Source: Bidens hawaiensis (Eukaryota > Streptophyta > Magnoliopsida > Asterales > Asteraceae). From it: a stretch of DNA of 64,000 bases. A program made the position numbers and the translations under genes. The DNA lies in NCBI GenBank assembly GCA_021521415.1, contig JAIQDT010009238.1:1-64000 (forward strand). Reading direction: 5' to 3'. Of the stretch, positions 33,329-44,345 are shown in pieces (the first letter of the stretch is position 1; the number at the start of each line of letters is the position of its first letter). The notes under the pieces were generated by a model. That model ran no database searches. It was not told the DNA's origin and was given only the letters and a program-made list of their open reading frames with translations.

Positions 33329-36300
33329 TGTAACACCCCGTAACCGCAGCGGAAACGTAAACGGGATGCAACAGACACCTCTGATATCAACCACATTGTT
33401 TATAAAGAAAACTGAATACATTAATATACTTCAAATTACATTATCTCGTATTTCATTACCGTCTAGGTGATGCACACATCATACAATACGATACATAATT
33501 CTATTTATTATAATGTATCCTAACATCCCGCACGCAAATCTTACACACATCAAGCACTTAGCACATAAGCAATCACTTCATCTTAATTGTACCTGAAAAG
33601 CATGTGAGAAAACGGGTCAACTAAGAATAGTTGGTGAGTTTCACAATTTGAGTAAACCATGATAAATCCATATCATAATATAATATTATCGATGTAATTA
33701 TGCTGAGCCCACAAGTGAAACCTCTGACTATCCACACACAACCCCGTGGCATACTCCGCCCACGGACCTGCCCCAAACCGCTATGCCTAACATTACATAG
33801 CAAAATATATAGAACAACAAAATAGACATGTGCAACTGGCTGGGAAACATCAGCAAATCCATGCCGGACCAGTTGGGTTTGTCAGACCAATAGTACTATC
33901 CACACTCTACCGGCTTTCAGTTAATCACTCGTGTTCCGGGGCCTTAGAATGTTAGCAACTCAGACAATTACCATCTTAGTACATTTTCGTACGATTCCCG
34001 TACAATAAAATATATATAAATCCACGCAAATCCATGCGTTCAGTATGTACTTAAACATTTCAGTAGTAACAAGCTTCCGCCCCGAGAAAATATTTAAAAA
34101 CCATTCAGAAAAAGGGGCTCGTGAAACTCACCTTAGCACATTCAAGCAGGTAACAACAATCATTATCAGTTAACACGTCCAATCTGTAATATGATCCCTA
34201 CGATCGTTATTATACAATTATAGTTTATATAATCTTTAACCGTGTTAACTAGTACATCTGGAGACACTGTTAACCCAGTACTGTACCCATTCCGGGGGCA
34301 ATGTTAACCTAGAAACACTTCTCCGGACTCAGATTGTGATATCGTTTAGAGTTCAATAGTCAAAATTACTACTAGTTTGTTTTCCCCCGTTTTGCGTGCC
34401 TAGCACGGATATCCGATTTTACGTTTCAAAATGAGTTTGGTCACACACGACCCGAAAATAGTTGTTGACTGATAATTTAATTAAAGTTGTGAAATTAGAA
34501 CTCGGTTTAGACGCCCCGATTGGCCGCGGGACCCGTTTCCGTCTTTAGTGCACCGGAAACTGTTTTATCGGATAAAATTACCCAAATCATCCGAATTATT
34601 TTCGGATGATTTATTTTTACTTGTTTAACTCAGTTATATGAAAATAGTTCATTTTTAGGGTTTTTATACACCAGTCAGCTCGTTTAGGCGAGCTTTACCG
34701 GTTTACGCGTTTTAAGCTTTAAAAGTTTGTTTTTATTTTCTTTTTAGCACAAATAATTATCCGTTTAGTCTCGGATCTAGAAATTTTGCACAAATCACTT
34801 TTTGACAGTGGGGAATTTTATAAAAATATTTCCAGAATTAATTTTTATATTTAAAATTTATTTATCTATTTTTAAACACCATTTAAACACTAAATATGTC
34901 GTAAATAACAAACGACCTTAGAAAAATCCCAAATTTTTCCTGGATGACCCCTGCCATCTTCATAGTCCCCTGTAATTTTTCTAGAACCAAAATCTCTTTT
35001 TACATGCCATTTTCACTAAAACCGAGCTAGAAAACCCTAGAACTCGTTTAACCGAAAATCCTATTTAGACTTCTCCAAATGACCTAAATTTTGTGTGTGA
35101 CTTATACATGTTATAAAAAGATTATCTGCAATTTTACAGAATTTTTCATGATATTTAACTATTTTTCACCATTTTTAGCCAAAACCGAGCATTAAATTCA
35201 CCAAATATTCATCCTTTGTCCAAAAATTACCAAAATTTTACAGCACTCATATTTTCATGTATTTAACACCTCTGTAAAATTTCATGACCTAACTCTAAAC
35301 CGTTCACAATCTGTCCAAAAATCCATAACCGAACATAAACCGAATATACCTTTTGTTTTCCGCCACTACAAGCTACAAACTCGTCTTTCCGCCTTATCAA
35401 CCACTAAACACAGAACCTACAACCAACATACCACAATACCAAGCAAGTTACACTCACGATCAAGCCTCTTATGGTTTCGGTTATTGTTCCAAAACTAAAG
35501 TTTAAACCGTAAAAATTCGTTTTTGGTTCGTTTAACTCCTTTCTTGGACCAAGATCCCTTGTATAACCCGTATACATCACTTGATCATGCAAGAATCGGT
35601 TTTCATCTTTGAAACCTCATTTTCTTGCAAATAAACTCAAAATATGGAACTAAAATCAAGATTTAGCCATCACAATATGCAATTACCTTGAGTTTTCTTG
35701 CTAAAAAATCTGGATTTTGGATCACAAAATGGAGAGGAGATGAAGAATGTTGATATGTTTGATGTAAAAAAGAAAAATGAGAGCATGGGGATAACCCCAT
35801 TTCCGATCGGAATATGAGGGGGTGGGTTGGGACCCACCTCTCCATTTCTAGCCACATGTTTGGATTCTCGAAATCCGGATAATGTTTTGGATAATCTGGT
35901 TCAGTTCGTTTTTCGGTTAAATGTCTAATTCGGCTTAAAACGAGGTTAAAACGGTCCTTTTCGGCTTAAAAAATGAAATTTATATAAAACCGATTTAAAA
36001 ACTTTAAAAACTTAAACCATGGCATTTATTATCTTAGAACATCATATTATTAATAGTTGCGCATCTTTTTCGGCTTGATCGATCGTCTCTTGCTCGGTTT
36101 GGTATTAAAGGTTTCGTTTAATGTACCGACGTACTATTAAATCGAAATTCTTTTTCTGTGCCGTATTTTACTTATACCGAAGCATTAATGCTCCGTAAAA
36201 TCACCAAATATTATAGATATCGTCTATAATTGAACCCTCGATTCGTTCGGGTTTCAATAACTATCGATCGATTAAACGCATATTCAATACGATGAATTAT

Positions 36301-36435
36301 ATATTCACGTACAATCAATACAGTGAACCATGTATTCTCGTATAATTACTATGGTAATTCATGTACCCGACATTAAATATAGCGTAGCTATTGTCTACCG
36401 GTTAGGGTATACCTGGTTTCGTCGGAATCGTTACA
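33329..36435 (-). repeat. Gypsy 5' LTR (3107 bp)
   Basis: Co-linear over its whole length with 24447-27552. Differences I noted include C/T at 34034, an extra C near 34387 and clustered changes near 34981-35006 and 36150-36300. Confidence 0.95.
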
Positions 36436-36440
36436 AACAT
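36436..36440. repeat. Target site duplication AACAT (right) of the gypsy
   Basis: AACAT directly after CGTTACA. Confidence 0.95.
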
Positions 36441-39400
36441 TTCCTCACACAATTCACTATCCATTGATGAATTATATAAACAAGCAATCGATGTATCAGA
36501 AACACCAAAAACTTTGCAAACAACATCAGAATCGTTAAACATCATAATTCTTAACAACATCAGAATCCTTTCACACTTTAGGCATCTCATTAGGTTTCAA
36601 ATCATCAATTTTAACTTTTGTAACCCTGTTTTGACCCTTAGTGTGTTTCTTGATATAGAATTTTTCCTTTTTCACTATAGAATTTTAACCAACTTCAAAC
36701 ACACTTTTAACCACATTTTCTTCCCTTTTAAGAATTTTGGTTGGTACACATTTATGTGTAGGTGTTTGACTAACATTTTTCTTATAAACTTTGACCACTT
36801 TTTTATGAACATGATCGTGTTTAAATTAATTAGGACAATCATAAAATAAATGTCCTATCTCGTTGCAATTAAAACATCTTCTCCGGTCTACTACAATTTC
36901 AACAATTGAAAATCACTTCTCAACTCGATCACGCTATTTTATTTTGAAAAACTCTTAATTACTTTGTTTTCCAAAAAAACATCTTTTTCTGAATCAATCG
37001 TTCCTACCTTAACAAACACGATCTTTTTGAAAGGTTTGACTTATGTCTTGTTATAAAAAACTAGTTTTAGAAAATCTTTTGTTCTCAATTTTAATCTCAG
37101 ACACATTCTCATTCAACACGTTTTCAGCAACTTGAACACATACATCACTCTCACAATCGGAACTATTCATAGATTTTTCAAAATCAACATCTATCGAATC
37201 AGGCAAAACTGTTTCAGAATCACTCTCTAAAGTATTAATCTCCAAGTTCAATTCCTTAAGAAAACCTTTCGGCTCTTTTGGAATGTATGAATTCCAAATC
37301 GGAGGCGGAACTGAATGATAACCTAAACCAGCTTTTTCTTGATGGCCATTATTCTTTGTAGGAATTATGTGATAAAAAACATATGATGAGGCCAAATAAC
37401 TCTTTAGCTATTGACCAACTCTTTTAGTTTTAATCTTTACAGATTGTAACTCTTTCTTAAGAGCGACATTCTCATCAATTTGCCGATTAATAGCAATCTG
37501 TTTATATTCTAGAGTGTGTTTCAACATGAGAATGATTTTCTCATTTTGTTGAATTTGGTTCCATAAACTTTTTTCACATTTTTGCAATTTCTTAAAAGCT
37601 TCCTCTATTGTATTCATCTCTTTAACAGTTTTATCAAAGTTTCTTTTCTTCACAATCTAAATCATGTTTAAACACATAAGATTGTAGACAGATCTGATTT
37701 GCCATAAGCACGTGTTGATCAATCTTTTCAACTTCTTCCAGGTTTTCCTCTCTAGAATCCTGTTCTTGAGATTGAACTTGCTCTTGATCCAGTTCTTCAT
37801 CTTCTTCCCCAATATCAAATTTCCCATGTGGTACTTCTTCTCCATTGAACCAACCTGCAAATTTTCTATAATATCAGGTGGAAAAATAGATTGAAAATAA
37901 TAAGAGGGAATCAGATGAATCCTGTCATATGTGCATAATTCGACATCCTCAAGCTCTTTCTTAATTTCAGCAACCACTTCCTTAGACGGGTTTTCCTCAG
38001 CAATCTTTTCAATAACCTCACAGCTACTTCTTCAACTTACACCTCCTTGAATACCTATTCATCCTCTTGAACACTTTCACCAACATCTTCAAATACCTTA
38101 GCAAGATTCTCTTATTGAACATAGTTGTTCCAGTTGAATCCTTCATCCACTTGAGCAACATGATATGCTTTTGCAATTGATGCTTCAGCTTCAATTGGTT
38201 TCTTTCCAGCATCAGAAGACTTGTTAGGAGAAATTTGATGGTATAGCTTGCCGATTGTAATCTCTACCAAATGAATTGGAACTACTATTACAACCTTCCT
38301 TGTTTGTACACTCCCTTTTGAAATTCCCCTTTTCTTTGCATCGAAAACATCTCACTTTGGATTTATCAAAACCCAACTTTGATGATGTACCATCAAGACA
38401 GTTTTTCCTAGTGATTTGTTTGAACCTTTGATCTCTTCTGATAACACTTTCCATGCACCATATAATGTCTAACATCTCCAATTTCTCAGGATCTATTTGA
38501 TCATAATCCTCTTTCATCATGTTGTAATTACCAATTTTTCTAGCAATCAAACCTTCATATGATTCCAAGACAGACCCAAGAAATGCCATATGCTCTTTGA
38601 AATTGTCAGCAGTTAAACTATTTGAATTCATGAGATTTACAGCAATGTTACAATGTAAAACCTCAGGATTTTGGTTCTTTGGCGGAGTATCCTGATTAGT
38701 AGGCAAAGTTCTAGAATAGCTACTAGATTATTGTGGAGTAGCTTGAGATCCACCCAACGAATTTCCCACAAATGCAGTTCCTTCAGTGAAGAAAGCTTTT
38801 TGAATCTTTGGACTAGAAGTAGGATTGTTATAGTACAACCCAATATCTTGCACATTTGCTGAACTCTTCTTTTTCTGTTTCTTTGTCAACTTTAATTCTT
38901 GTGCCTCTAGCTTTTCAATAAACCTAGCAAGAGTGAGACGTGCATAAGCAACGTGATTTGATTATTGAATCATGATAAATGTCTCCCATTCTTCAGGAAA
39001 AAAATTAGCTCATTTATTAATGTATTCATAACCAGGCTTGTCTATTTCCATCCTTTTAATCTCATTAACTAGATGACAGTATCTTTCGATCAGCTGAGCA
39101 AATGATTCACCTTTTACAAATGTAAAGATATCAAATTGTTTCTTTAACAATGCCAACTTGGACTTCCTAATATCGGGATTTCCTCTATCTTTTTTAAGAA
39201 GTGCTCTCCAAATAGAATAACAAGATCCATTGTGTTGAAGCATTTGAAATATTTCAGCCTTGATAGATTGTTGAAATAGATTCAACATCTTTTTCTCCCT
39301 AATGAACAAAGCTTTATCAGCCTCATCAACTTGTCACAGTCGGTAATTTGTTCCATTTTCATTCTTAGGGATACAATACTCCTCTTCTGTAGGGAACCAG

Positions 39401-39570
39401 GTATCATAACATCCAACTTGTACATGAGCCTCAAATTTATCCGCCCATTAAAGATAATCTTCCATTCCAAGAAGTTTTGGTGGCTTGTTGGTAGTTCACA
39501 TTTCATTGTCAAGATTCAAACTTTTAAGAAGGTTTGATGATTGTGACACAAACACATTCAAATTATCCAT
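36441..39570 (-). pseudogene. gag of copia B (broken)
   Basis: The minus-strand frame starts with Met at 39570 (MDNLNVFVSQSSN) after the leader. A UBN2-type capsid region spans roughly 39500-38950 (ADKALFIREKKML, CYSIWRALLKKDRG, LLKKQFDIFTFVKGESF). Then come MAFLGSVLESYEGLIA and DYDQIDPEKLEMLDIIW, the first zinc knuckle CFRCKEKGNFKREC (near 38350; His replaced by Asn), a long Glu/Lys-rich coiled-coil part (38050-37400), and a second knuckle CFNCNEIGHLFYDC (near 36880; CCHC kept). Single stops occur throughout. The gypsy inserted shortly before the gag end, which lies at 24441-24395. The architecture equals that of intact gag in copy E. Confidence 0.85.
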
Positions 39571-39977
39571 TTTTCTCAAACTAACTCAAAATGACCGTAT
39601 ATGTCCAAACTACCCCGTATATGTCCAATCGAACGGATACCTCCAGTCAGCGGTTAACACTTAGTCAACGGATAACTCTCTAGTCAATAGATATGAGTTA
39701 TACGCTGGATATGACTTATACGAACGTATATGTCTTATACGCTACTATTGAACTTATCCGCTACAGTAACTCTGAAGCATGATTTTGCAATTTTGATGAT
39801 GCAAATGATCTTGTTTTGAATTGAAACTTGGTAGGATTGATCACGAACTATAGGTGTCCATAATATGTAGAAACCAGACTCTTTTGACAGTGAGAACTTG
39901 TTGAATTGTGAAATCAAGTTAATGTGAAGGACATTGATGATCAAATCTTGTGAACTTTTAAGTAGATACGAGCCAAA
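39571..39977 (-). repeat. Leader of copia B with reiterated ATACG/CGGATAT motifs
   Basis: Untranslated leader between PBS and gag start. Within 39594-39770 (plus strand) the motifs CCGTATATGTCC (twice), CGGATA (several), CTTATACG and GGATATGAC recur about ten times. The same motifs are in U3 of the LTR (40212-40310) and in the LTR of the small element (16500-16800). Confidence 0.6.
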
Positions 39978-39989
39978 GCTCTGATACCA
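39978..39989 (-). other. Primer binding site of copia B
   Basis: Minus strand TGGTATCAGAGC, 2 nt from the LTR end. Confidence 0.9.
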
Positions 39990-39991
39990 CT

Positions 39992-40368
39992 TGAAAGTAC
40001 GTGAACGAGTCGAAACACCGAGTTTACAATCTACTATTTAACATAATGTGTGGAAAACATTATGGGATAAAGAACATAAAATGAATTCACTTTTTAATGT
40101 ACTTTATATTCACTTCAACATCAAGAGTACAATGATATGGCAGAGTCAACCTCAATATACAAAATGAACAACTAACTAGAATGGACATATAAGTCTATTA
40201 TATATAGACTTATCATATCTGGGCGCATATGTCTTATCCGACGGATATGTCATATTCACCGTATAAGTAAATATCCGCTTGGATATTAACATATGAGTCC
40301 AGTTACATTTCAAGCCTATTTAGAATATAAAATTACAAGATCCTAGCATTAGACATTATGTATTAACA
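39992..40368 (-). repeat. 5' LTR of copia B (377 bp)
   Basis: Minus strand starts TGTTAATACATAATGTC and ends GTACTTTCA. A TATA-like box TCTATATATAATAG lies near 40197-40206. U3 carries paired motifs such as ATCCG-A-CGGAT (around 40236). The right flank is gag of copia G, so B inserted there. Confidence 0.8.
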
Positions 40369-41390
40369 ACAAGGCAAATTGTTGTTTAGCCGATTTCACA
40401 CTCACAGGAATAAATGAGTAGTTTACACTAGGTGGACTACCCGATGAACCATTTGAACTTGATTGACTCTTTATTGGTGTGGCTCCACCTTCCACAAAAC
40501 AAATGTCCCCGTATGAGTCATCATAACTTTAGTACTTCCACCATCACTTCCATCACTACCAATGTAGTATGATGCATACACAAAGTTTGAACTTGAAGAC
40601 ACTTCGGCCCCATACATTGACGGATCCTGAACCTGAACAACAATTGTCCCAACTATTTTTATATTTATCTCATATCCTCTAAGTCTATTGATTAGCGTTT
40701 CTAACTAAACTTTTTCAAAATCCTTGTCGTCTTTGACCATTATTGCGTACATCTCCCATTTTGGTGGAAGTGCATAAAGAAGTTTTTCAACGATCTCATT
40801 ATCAATGCTCTTGATGTCATAATTGTTGAATTCTGCCATGAGGTAATAGTAACGAGTGATTATATAATCCAAAGTCTCATTTTTGAAGTACTTAAAAACG
40901 AAAAATTGAGTTTTTAGTAATTTGATATTTGAATTTCTTATTGAGATGTTTCCTTCATAACTATTTCCCAAGGCTTCCCACATGTCTCTAGCATTCTTAT
41001 ACTTTTTATAAGTGTGAAGAATCTCTTGAGGTAAAACCATAGTTATTGCAGCTAAGGTTTTATTTCCCGCCTCATACATTTTCTTCTCTTCTTCCTCCAT
41101 CTTAGTATACTTCTTGACTTGCTCTCTTCTCTCAAAAGTGGTTGTGGGTGGTATGTACCCATTGATGTACTATTAAAATCTTTAATGTACTATTCAAATC
41201 TTTCCTTCCATTGGACGGAATCAGTTCCTTTTAGAAGTTTTGGTGCTTTGGTTTCGAAACCCGATTCTACTTCCATTTTAAATAAATCATATGTATTAAT
41301 TGAAGTTGTTTTAATGTTGTATAACTTTTCATTAAGATGATGGTTCAAACAGTATTCAACTTCGCCAAAGTCACGGTGCAAGAGAAGTTA
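40369..41390 (-). pseudogene. gag N-terminal fragment of copia G
   Basis: Encodes a UBN2-type gag closely related to copy E: KMEVESGFETKAPKLLKGTD (41190-41381), then MEEEEKKMYEAGNKTLAAIT, LPQEILHTYKKYKNARDMWE, LLKTQFFVFKYFKNETLDYI and ALPPKWEMYAIM. The equivalent E residues are KMEVEAGSATKAPKMLKKTD and so on. A frame change near 41100-41190 and stops after 40705 break it. The sequence ends at the copia B LTR, and no further G coding is present on the left in this window. Confidence 0.85.
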
Positions 41391-41811
41391 TGATAACTTT
41401 GCCTGGTCAAGACATATATTGGTCAACTTCTCCTATTAGATATTTCGCTTATTATAACTTCACCTGTTAGAATTTCTCCTATTATAATTTTTCCTGATCT
41501 ATGGAAACCCTAGCGATAAATACGCCGTGACGGCTGAAAATTAGGGTTTTTCGTTTTTTGGCTGTGTTTTTTAGTGTAGGGTTTTGTACGGGTTTTAGGA
41601 GGGTGAAGGTAGGCTAAGAATGGTTTATTTGGCATTTTGGAATGTAAAATTTGTGAAAAATAATACTTGATTCAAAGAATAACACTCGTGTGATATGTAA
41701 AAACCGAGCCCCGGTGCGGAAGCATGTCGAACGACGATAAACGAGCTCGGATTTGGATCGATTTTCAACATGTATTCACTCTTGAAAGATCTAATGGACG
41801 GATGTGGAGAG
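41391..41811 (-). other. Leader region of copia G
   Basis: Upstream of G gag and cut by the LINE. Contains degenerate copies of GAAGTTATNATAACTT and related pieces (41380-41500), reminiscent of the GCGAAGTT hairpins in the E leader. No coding seen. Confidence 0.4.
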
Positions 41812-44345
41812 TTTTTTTGGGTAAAGGGGTTCACCCGGTTAAATGCATTCACACATCCAAAAAATACAAGTAATATGGCAGAGTGCCATATTAGTTCTCA
41901 AGTAAGACATGCCATACAAGAGTAGACAAACCAAAACCACCAAAACTGGTAAACACAGCTAAAGCTTACACAAGAACCAAGGAAAAAACAAAACAAAAAC
42001 AAATCAACCATTATCATCAATTTGATGGGAAACTCCCCGCGGAAAATGCCAATCCTCGAGAACCCGATTAATCCGTTCCGGATTCTTGAACTTAAGAGTC
42101 ATAAGCTTTAGGCGAGTACCCCTAATAATTTCTTCAGCAACAGTCGTAGGAGTCTTCAAGGAGTTCCTGAAAAGCCGGTTATTTCGCTCCTTCCAAATAA
42201 CGTACACCGACGCCCCAAATAACAGCCGATTAACAACATTCTCAATAGAGTTGGACATTCCAAATTGAGACACATATTGGAGAATATTCGCCCAACCATT
42301 TCTGCACCCCTGAAACTTCCCCTTCATTTTTACAATACTCCAAACCTCAGAAGAGAACTTACAGTCAAAGAAGAGATGATTACGAGAATCCGGCTCTCCA
42401 TTACAAAGAAGGCAGCAATACAAGTTATGATTTGGATACCCACCAATCTTCCACCCCATAATACGATTCTGCCTGCTCAACCTGTCATGAATCACAGTCC
42501 ACAACATAAAGGAGTGTTTTACACATTGAGAGAACCAAACAACATGCACCCAAGACACCTTATCCGCCGGTCTCCGAAGAAGATGCCATATACCTGAAGT
42601 CGAGAAATTTATTGAAGTCCCATTCTCATCCAAAATCACTATCTTGTCCCTCATATCCGGACAAAGACTTACATCTTTTAAGTTCGAAAGAATTGGGTAT
42701 CTCAACGTCCAATCAGGCGGCCAACCCCAGTTATTATGATGAACAACATCACTGACACATGTCACTAAAGACAATCCAGCCCGATGAATTGCTCTAGGGT
42801 TGATATAATCAATTAAAGGACAAAGAACATCCCATTTATCGTACCAAACTGAAGTAGCTCTCCCATTACCAATTTCATGCCATATAAACTGTCTAATACG
42901 GGGACGAAACTGAAGAATTTTCCTCCACCCCCAAGTACACGAGTTAGGAATCTGCAAGCTCCAAAAATTTCGCCCCTTCATTTTATACTCATGAACCCAT
43001 TTAACCCACAACGAATTACGAACATTGATTAAACTCCAAATATGATAAACCAGAAGAGAGTTATTGACATCCCGGATACGCCGGATACCCAAACCACCTT
43101 CACATTTCGGCCGACACACAATATCCCAAGAGACTTTATGCTTTCCCTTATTGTGACCATAGTCCCAAAGGAAATTTTTAATTCGTTTCTCAAGATCAGC
43201 AATAAGTCTAGAAGGGAGTGAAAACACAGCAGACCAATAAATATATAAGGACGACAGAACAGACCTGACCAGCTGCAGTTTACCCGCAAAGGACAAAGTT
43301 TTATTCTTCCAATCTCCAATCCGACTATCCATACAATCCAGCAACCTCTTACAATCACGGTAATTTAACCTCGTGGAAATAAGTGGTACTCCCAAGTATT
43401 TAACCGGGAGCCTTCCCTCAACGAAGGGCATAATACTCAAAATACCACTTTTAACGCGGTCCGGGACATTACAAAAAAACGCGGTACTTTTCGGAACACT
43501 CGGAGTAAGCCCGGACATATCTTTGAAATCATTCAGAGCCCCCATAATAGTTTTAGCAGAATTCACATCACCTCGAGCAAACAGGAACAAATCATCCGCA
43601 AAGCAAATATTGATAATATTTAATTTTTCACAATAGCGATGAAAACGGAACGAGCGTTCAATACGAACCTTTCGATGCAAAATTAACGTGAGAGCTTGCA
43701 TAACCAGTGTGAAAATATAAGGGGACATCGGATCTCCCTGTCTCAGACCTCTTTTACCACTAAAGAACCCGTGTAAGTTCCCATTAACGGATATCGAAAA
43801 GGAAGAAGTGGTTATGCACTCCATTATCCAATGAATCATCTTATCGTGGAAACCATACCCAAAAAGAATATCACGAATGAAGTCCCAACTGACCGTATCG
43901 TAAGCTTTCTGGATATCAACTTTAAAAGCACATCTAGGCGGACCATTATTAGTGTGATAATTATGCATTAATTCTTGGGTCAAAAGGATGTTATCAGAAA
44001 TCCTACGCCCAGGCACAAACGCAGACTGATTTATATCAATTAACGACTCCAAACCCTTCATCATACGAACCGATATAATCTTGGTAATGCATTTATATAA
44101 AGTGTTGCAGCACGAGATGGGGCGAAAATCATTAGGAGTCACAATGTTGGTCACTTTGGGAATAAGGGCAATAATAGTGTGGTTTACCTGTTTAAGGAGA
44201 CTTCCTTTTCTGAAAAATTCATGAACCGCCAAACAAACATCTTTCCCAACAATATCCCAAGAACTTTTGAAGAAGGCCGAGGAAAACCCATCAGGACCCG
44301 GCGCTTTGGAATTCCCAATAGAGAAAAACGCATCCTTGAGAGTTT
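41812..44345 (-). mobile_element. L1-like LINE, 5'-truncated
   Basis: On the minus strand it begins inside ORF2 near 44345 and ends TTTACCC plus a short A-run (41812-41818), the same 3' signature as the LINE at 12415-14534. It interrupts the leader of copia G. Boundaries are approximate, and no clear target duplication was found. Confidence 0.8.
42004..44340 (-). CDS. LINE ORF2 fragment: reverse transcriptase with zf-RVT
   Basis: An uninterrupted frame of about 775 codons. It is open upstream of the first usable start and there reads DAFFSIGNSKAPGPDGFSSA, a conserved RT entry block. Visible motifs are IALIPKVTN, PNDFRPISCCNTLYK, AFKVDIQKAYDTVSW (catalytic Asp), GLRQGDPMSPYIFTLVMQ, the FADD box in NICFADDLFLF, KYLGVPLIS and the C-terminal zf-RVT (CLLCNGEPDSRNHLFFDC). 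The enzyme copies LINE RNA at the nicked target. The endonuclease domain and ORF1 are absent, so the copy is incomplete, but the lack of stops suggests a fairly recent insertion. The ORF end reads SHQIDDNG. Confidence 0.92.
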   Translation of the reverse strand, partial: LKDAFFSIGNSKAPGPDGFSSAFFKSSWDIVGKDVCLAVHEFFRKGSLLKQVNHTIIALIPKVTNIVTPNDFRPISCCNTLYKCITKIISVRMMKGLESLIDINQSAFVPGRRISDNILLTQELMHNYHTNNGPPRCAFKVDIQKAYDTVSWDFIRDILFGYGFHDKMIHWIMECITTSSFSISVNGNLHGFFSGKRGLRQGDPMSPYIFTLVMQALTLILHRKVRIERSFRFHRYCEKLNIINICFADDLFLFARGDVNSAKTIMGALNDFKDMSGLTPSVPKSTAFFCNVPDRVKSGILSIMPFVEGRLPVKYLGVPLISTRLNYRDCKRLLDCMDSRIGDWKNKTLSFAGKLQLVRSVLSSLYIYWSAVFSLPSRLIADLEKRIKNFLWDYGHNKGKHKVSWDIVCRPKCEGGLGIRRIRDVNNSLLVYHIWSLINVRNSLWVKWVHEYKMKGRNFWSLQIPNSCTWGWRKILQFRPRIRQFIWHEIGNGRATSVWYDKWDVLCPLIDYINPRAIHRAGLSLVTCVSDVVHHNNWGWPPDWTLRYPILSNLKDVSLCPDMRDKIVILDENGTSINFSTSGIWHLLRRPADKVSWVHVVWFSQCVKHSFMLWTVIHDRLSRQNRIMGWKIGGYPNHNLYCCLLCNGEPDSRNHLFFDCKFSSEVWSIVKMKGKFQGCRNGWANILQYVSQFGMSNSIENVVNRLLFGASVYVIWKERNNRLFRNSLKTPTTVAEEIIRGTRLKLMTLKFKNPERINRVLEDWHFPRGVSHQIDDNG

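Larger units (their letters stand above)
24447..36435 (-). mobile_element. Complete Ty3/gypsy (Tekay-type chromovirus) element, 12 kb
   Basis: Two LTRs of 3106 and 3107 bp flank an internal region of 5.8 kb, with TG...CA ends, a perfect 5-bp target duplication AACAT, a PBS on the right and a polypurine tract on the left, so it reads leftwards. Pol order RT-RNase H-integrase and a chromodomain-like tail place it in the chromoviruses; the GGGGTGTTACA end and chromodomain tail suggest Tekay. It sits in the last part of copia B gag. By eye the LTRs differ at about 20 substitutions and one indel, so insertion was recent. The coding region nevertheless carries many stops, frameshifts and a deletion in integrase. 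Confidence 0.92.
21316..40368 (-). mobile_element. Copia element B (SIRE/Maximus type), internally deleted, split by a gypsy
   Basis: Minus-strand order: 5' LTR (40368-39992), PBS, leader with reiterated motifs, gag (from 39570), complete gypsy insertion at 36435-24447, end of gag, protease, deletion junction, RNase H, polypurine tract, spacer and extra ORF. The 3' LTR is missing where copia A begins. Integrase and most of RT are gone. B itself lies inside the gag of an older copia, G. Confidence 0.75.

Noticed and set aside
42086..43636. Plus-strand frames opposite the LINE ORF
   Set aside because: Antisense shadows of a long, conserved RT frame.
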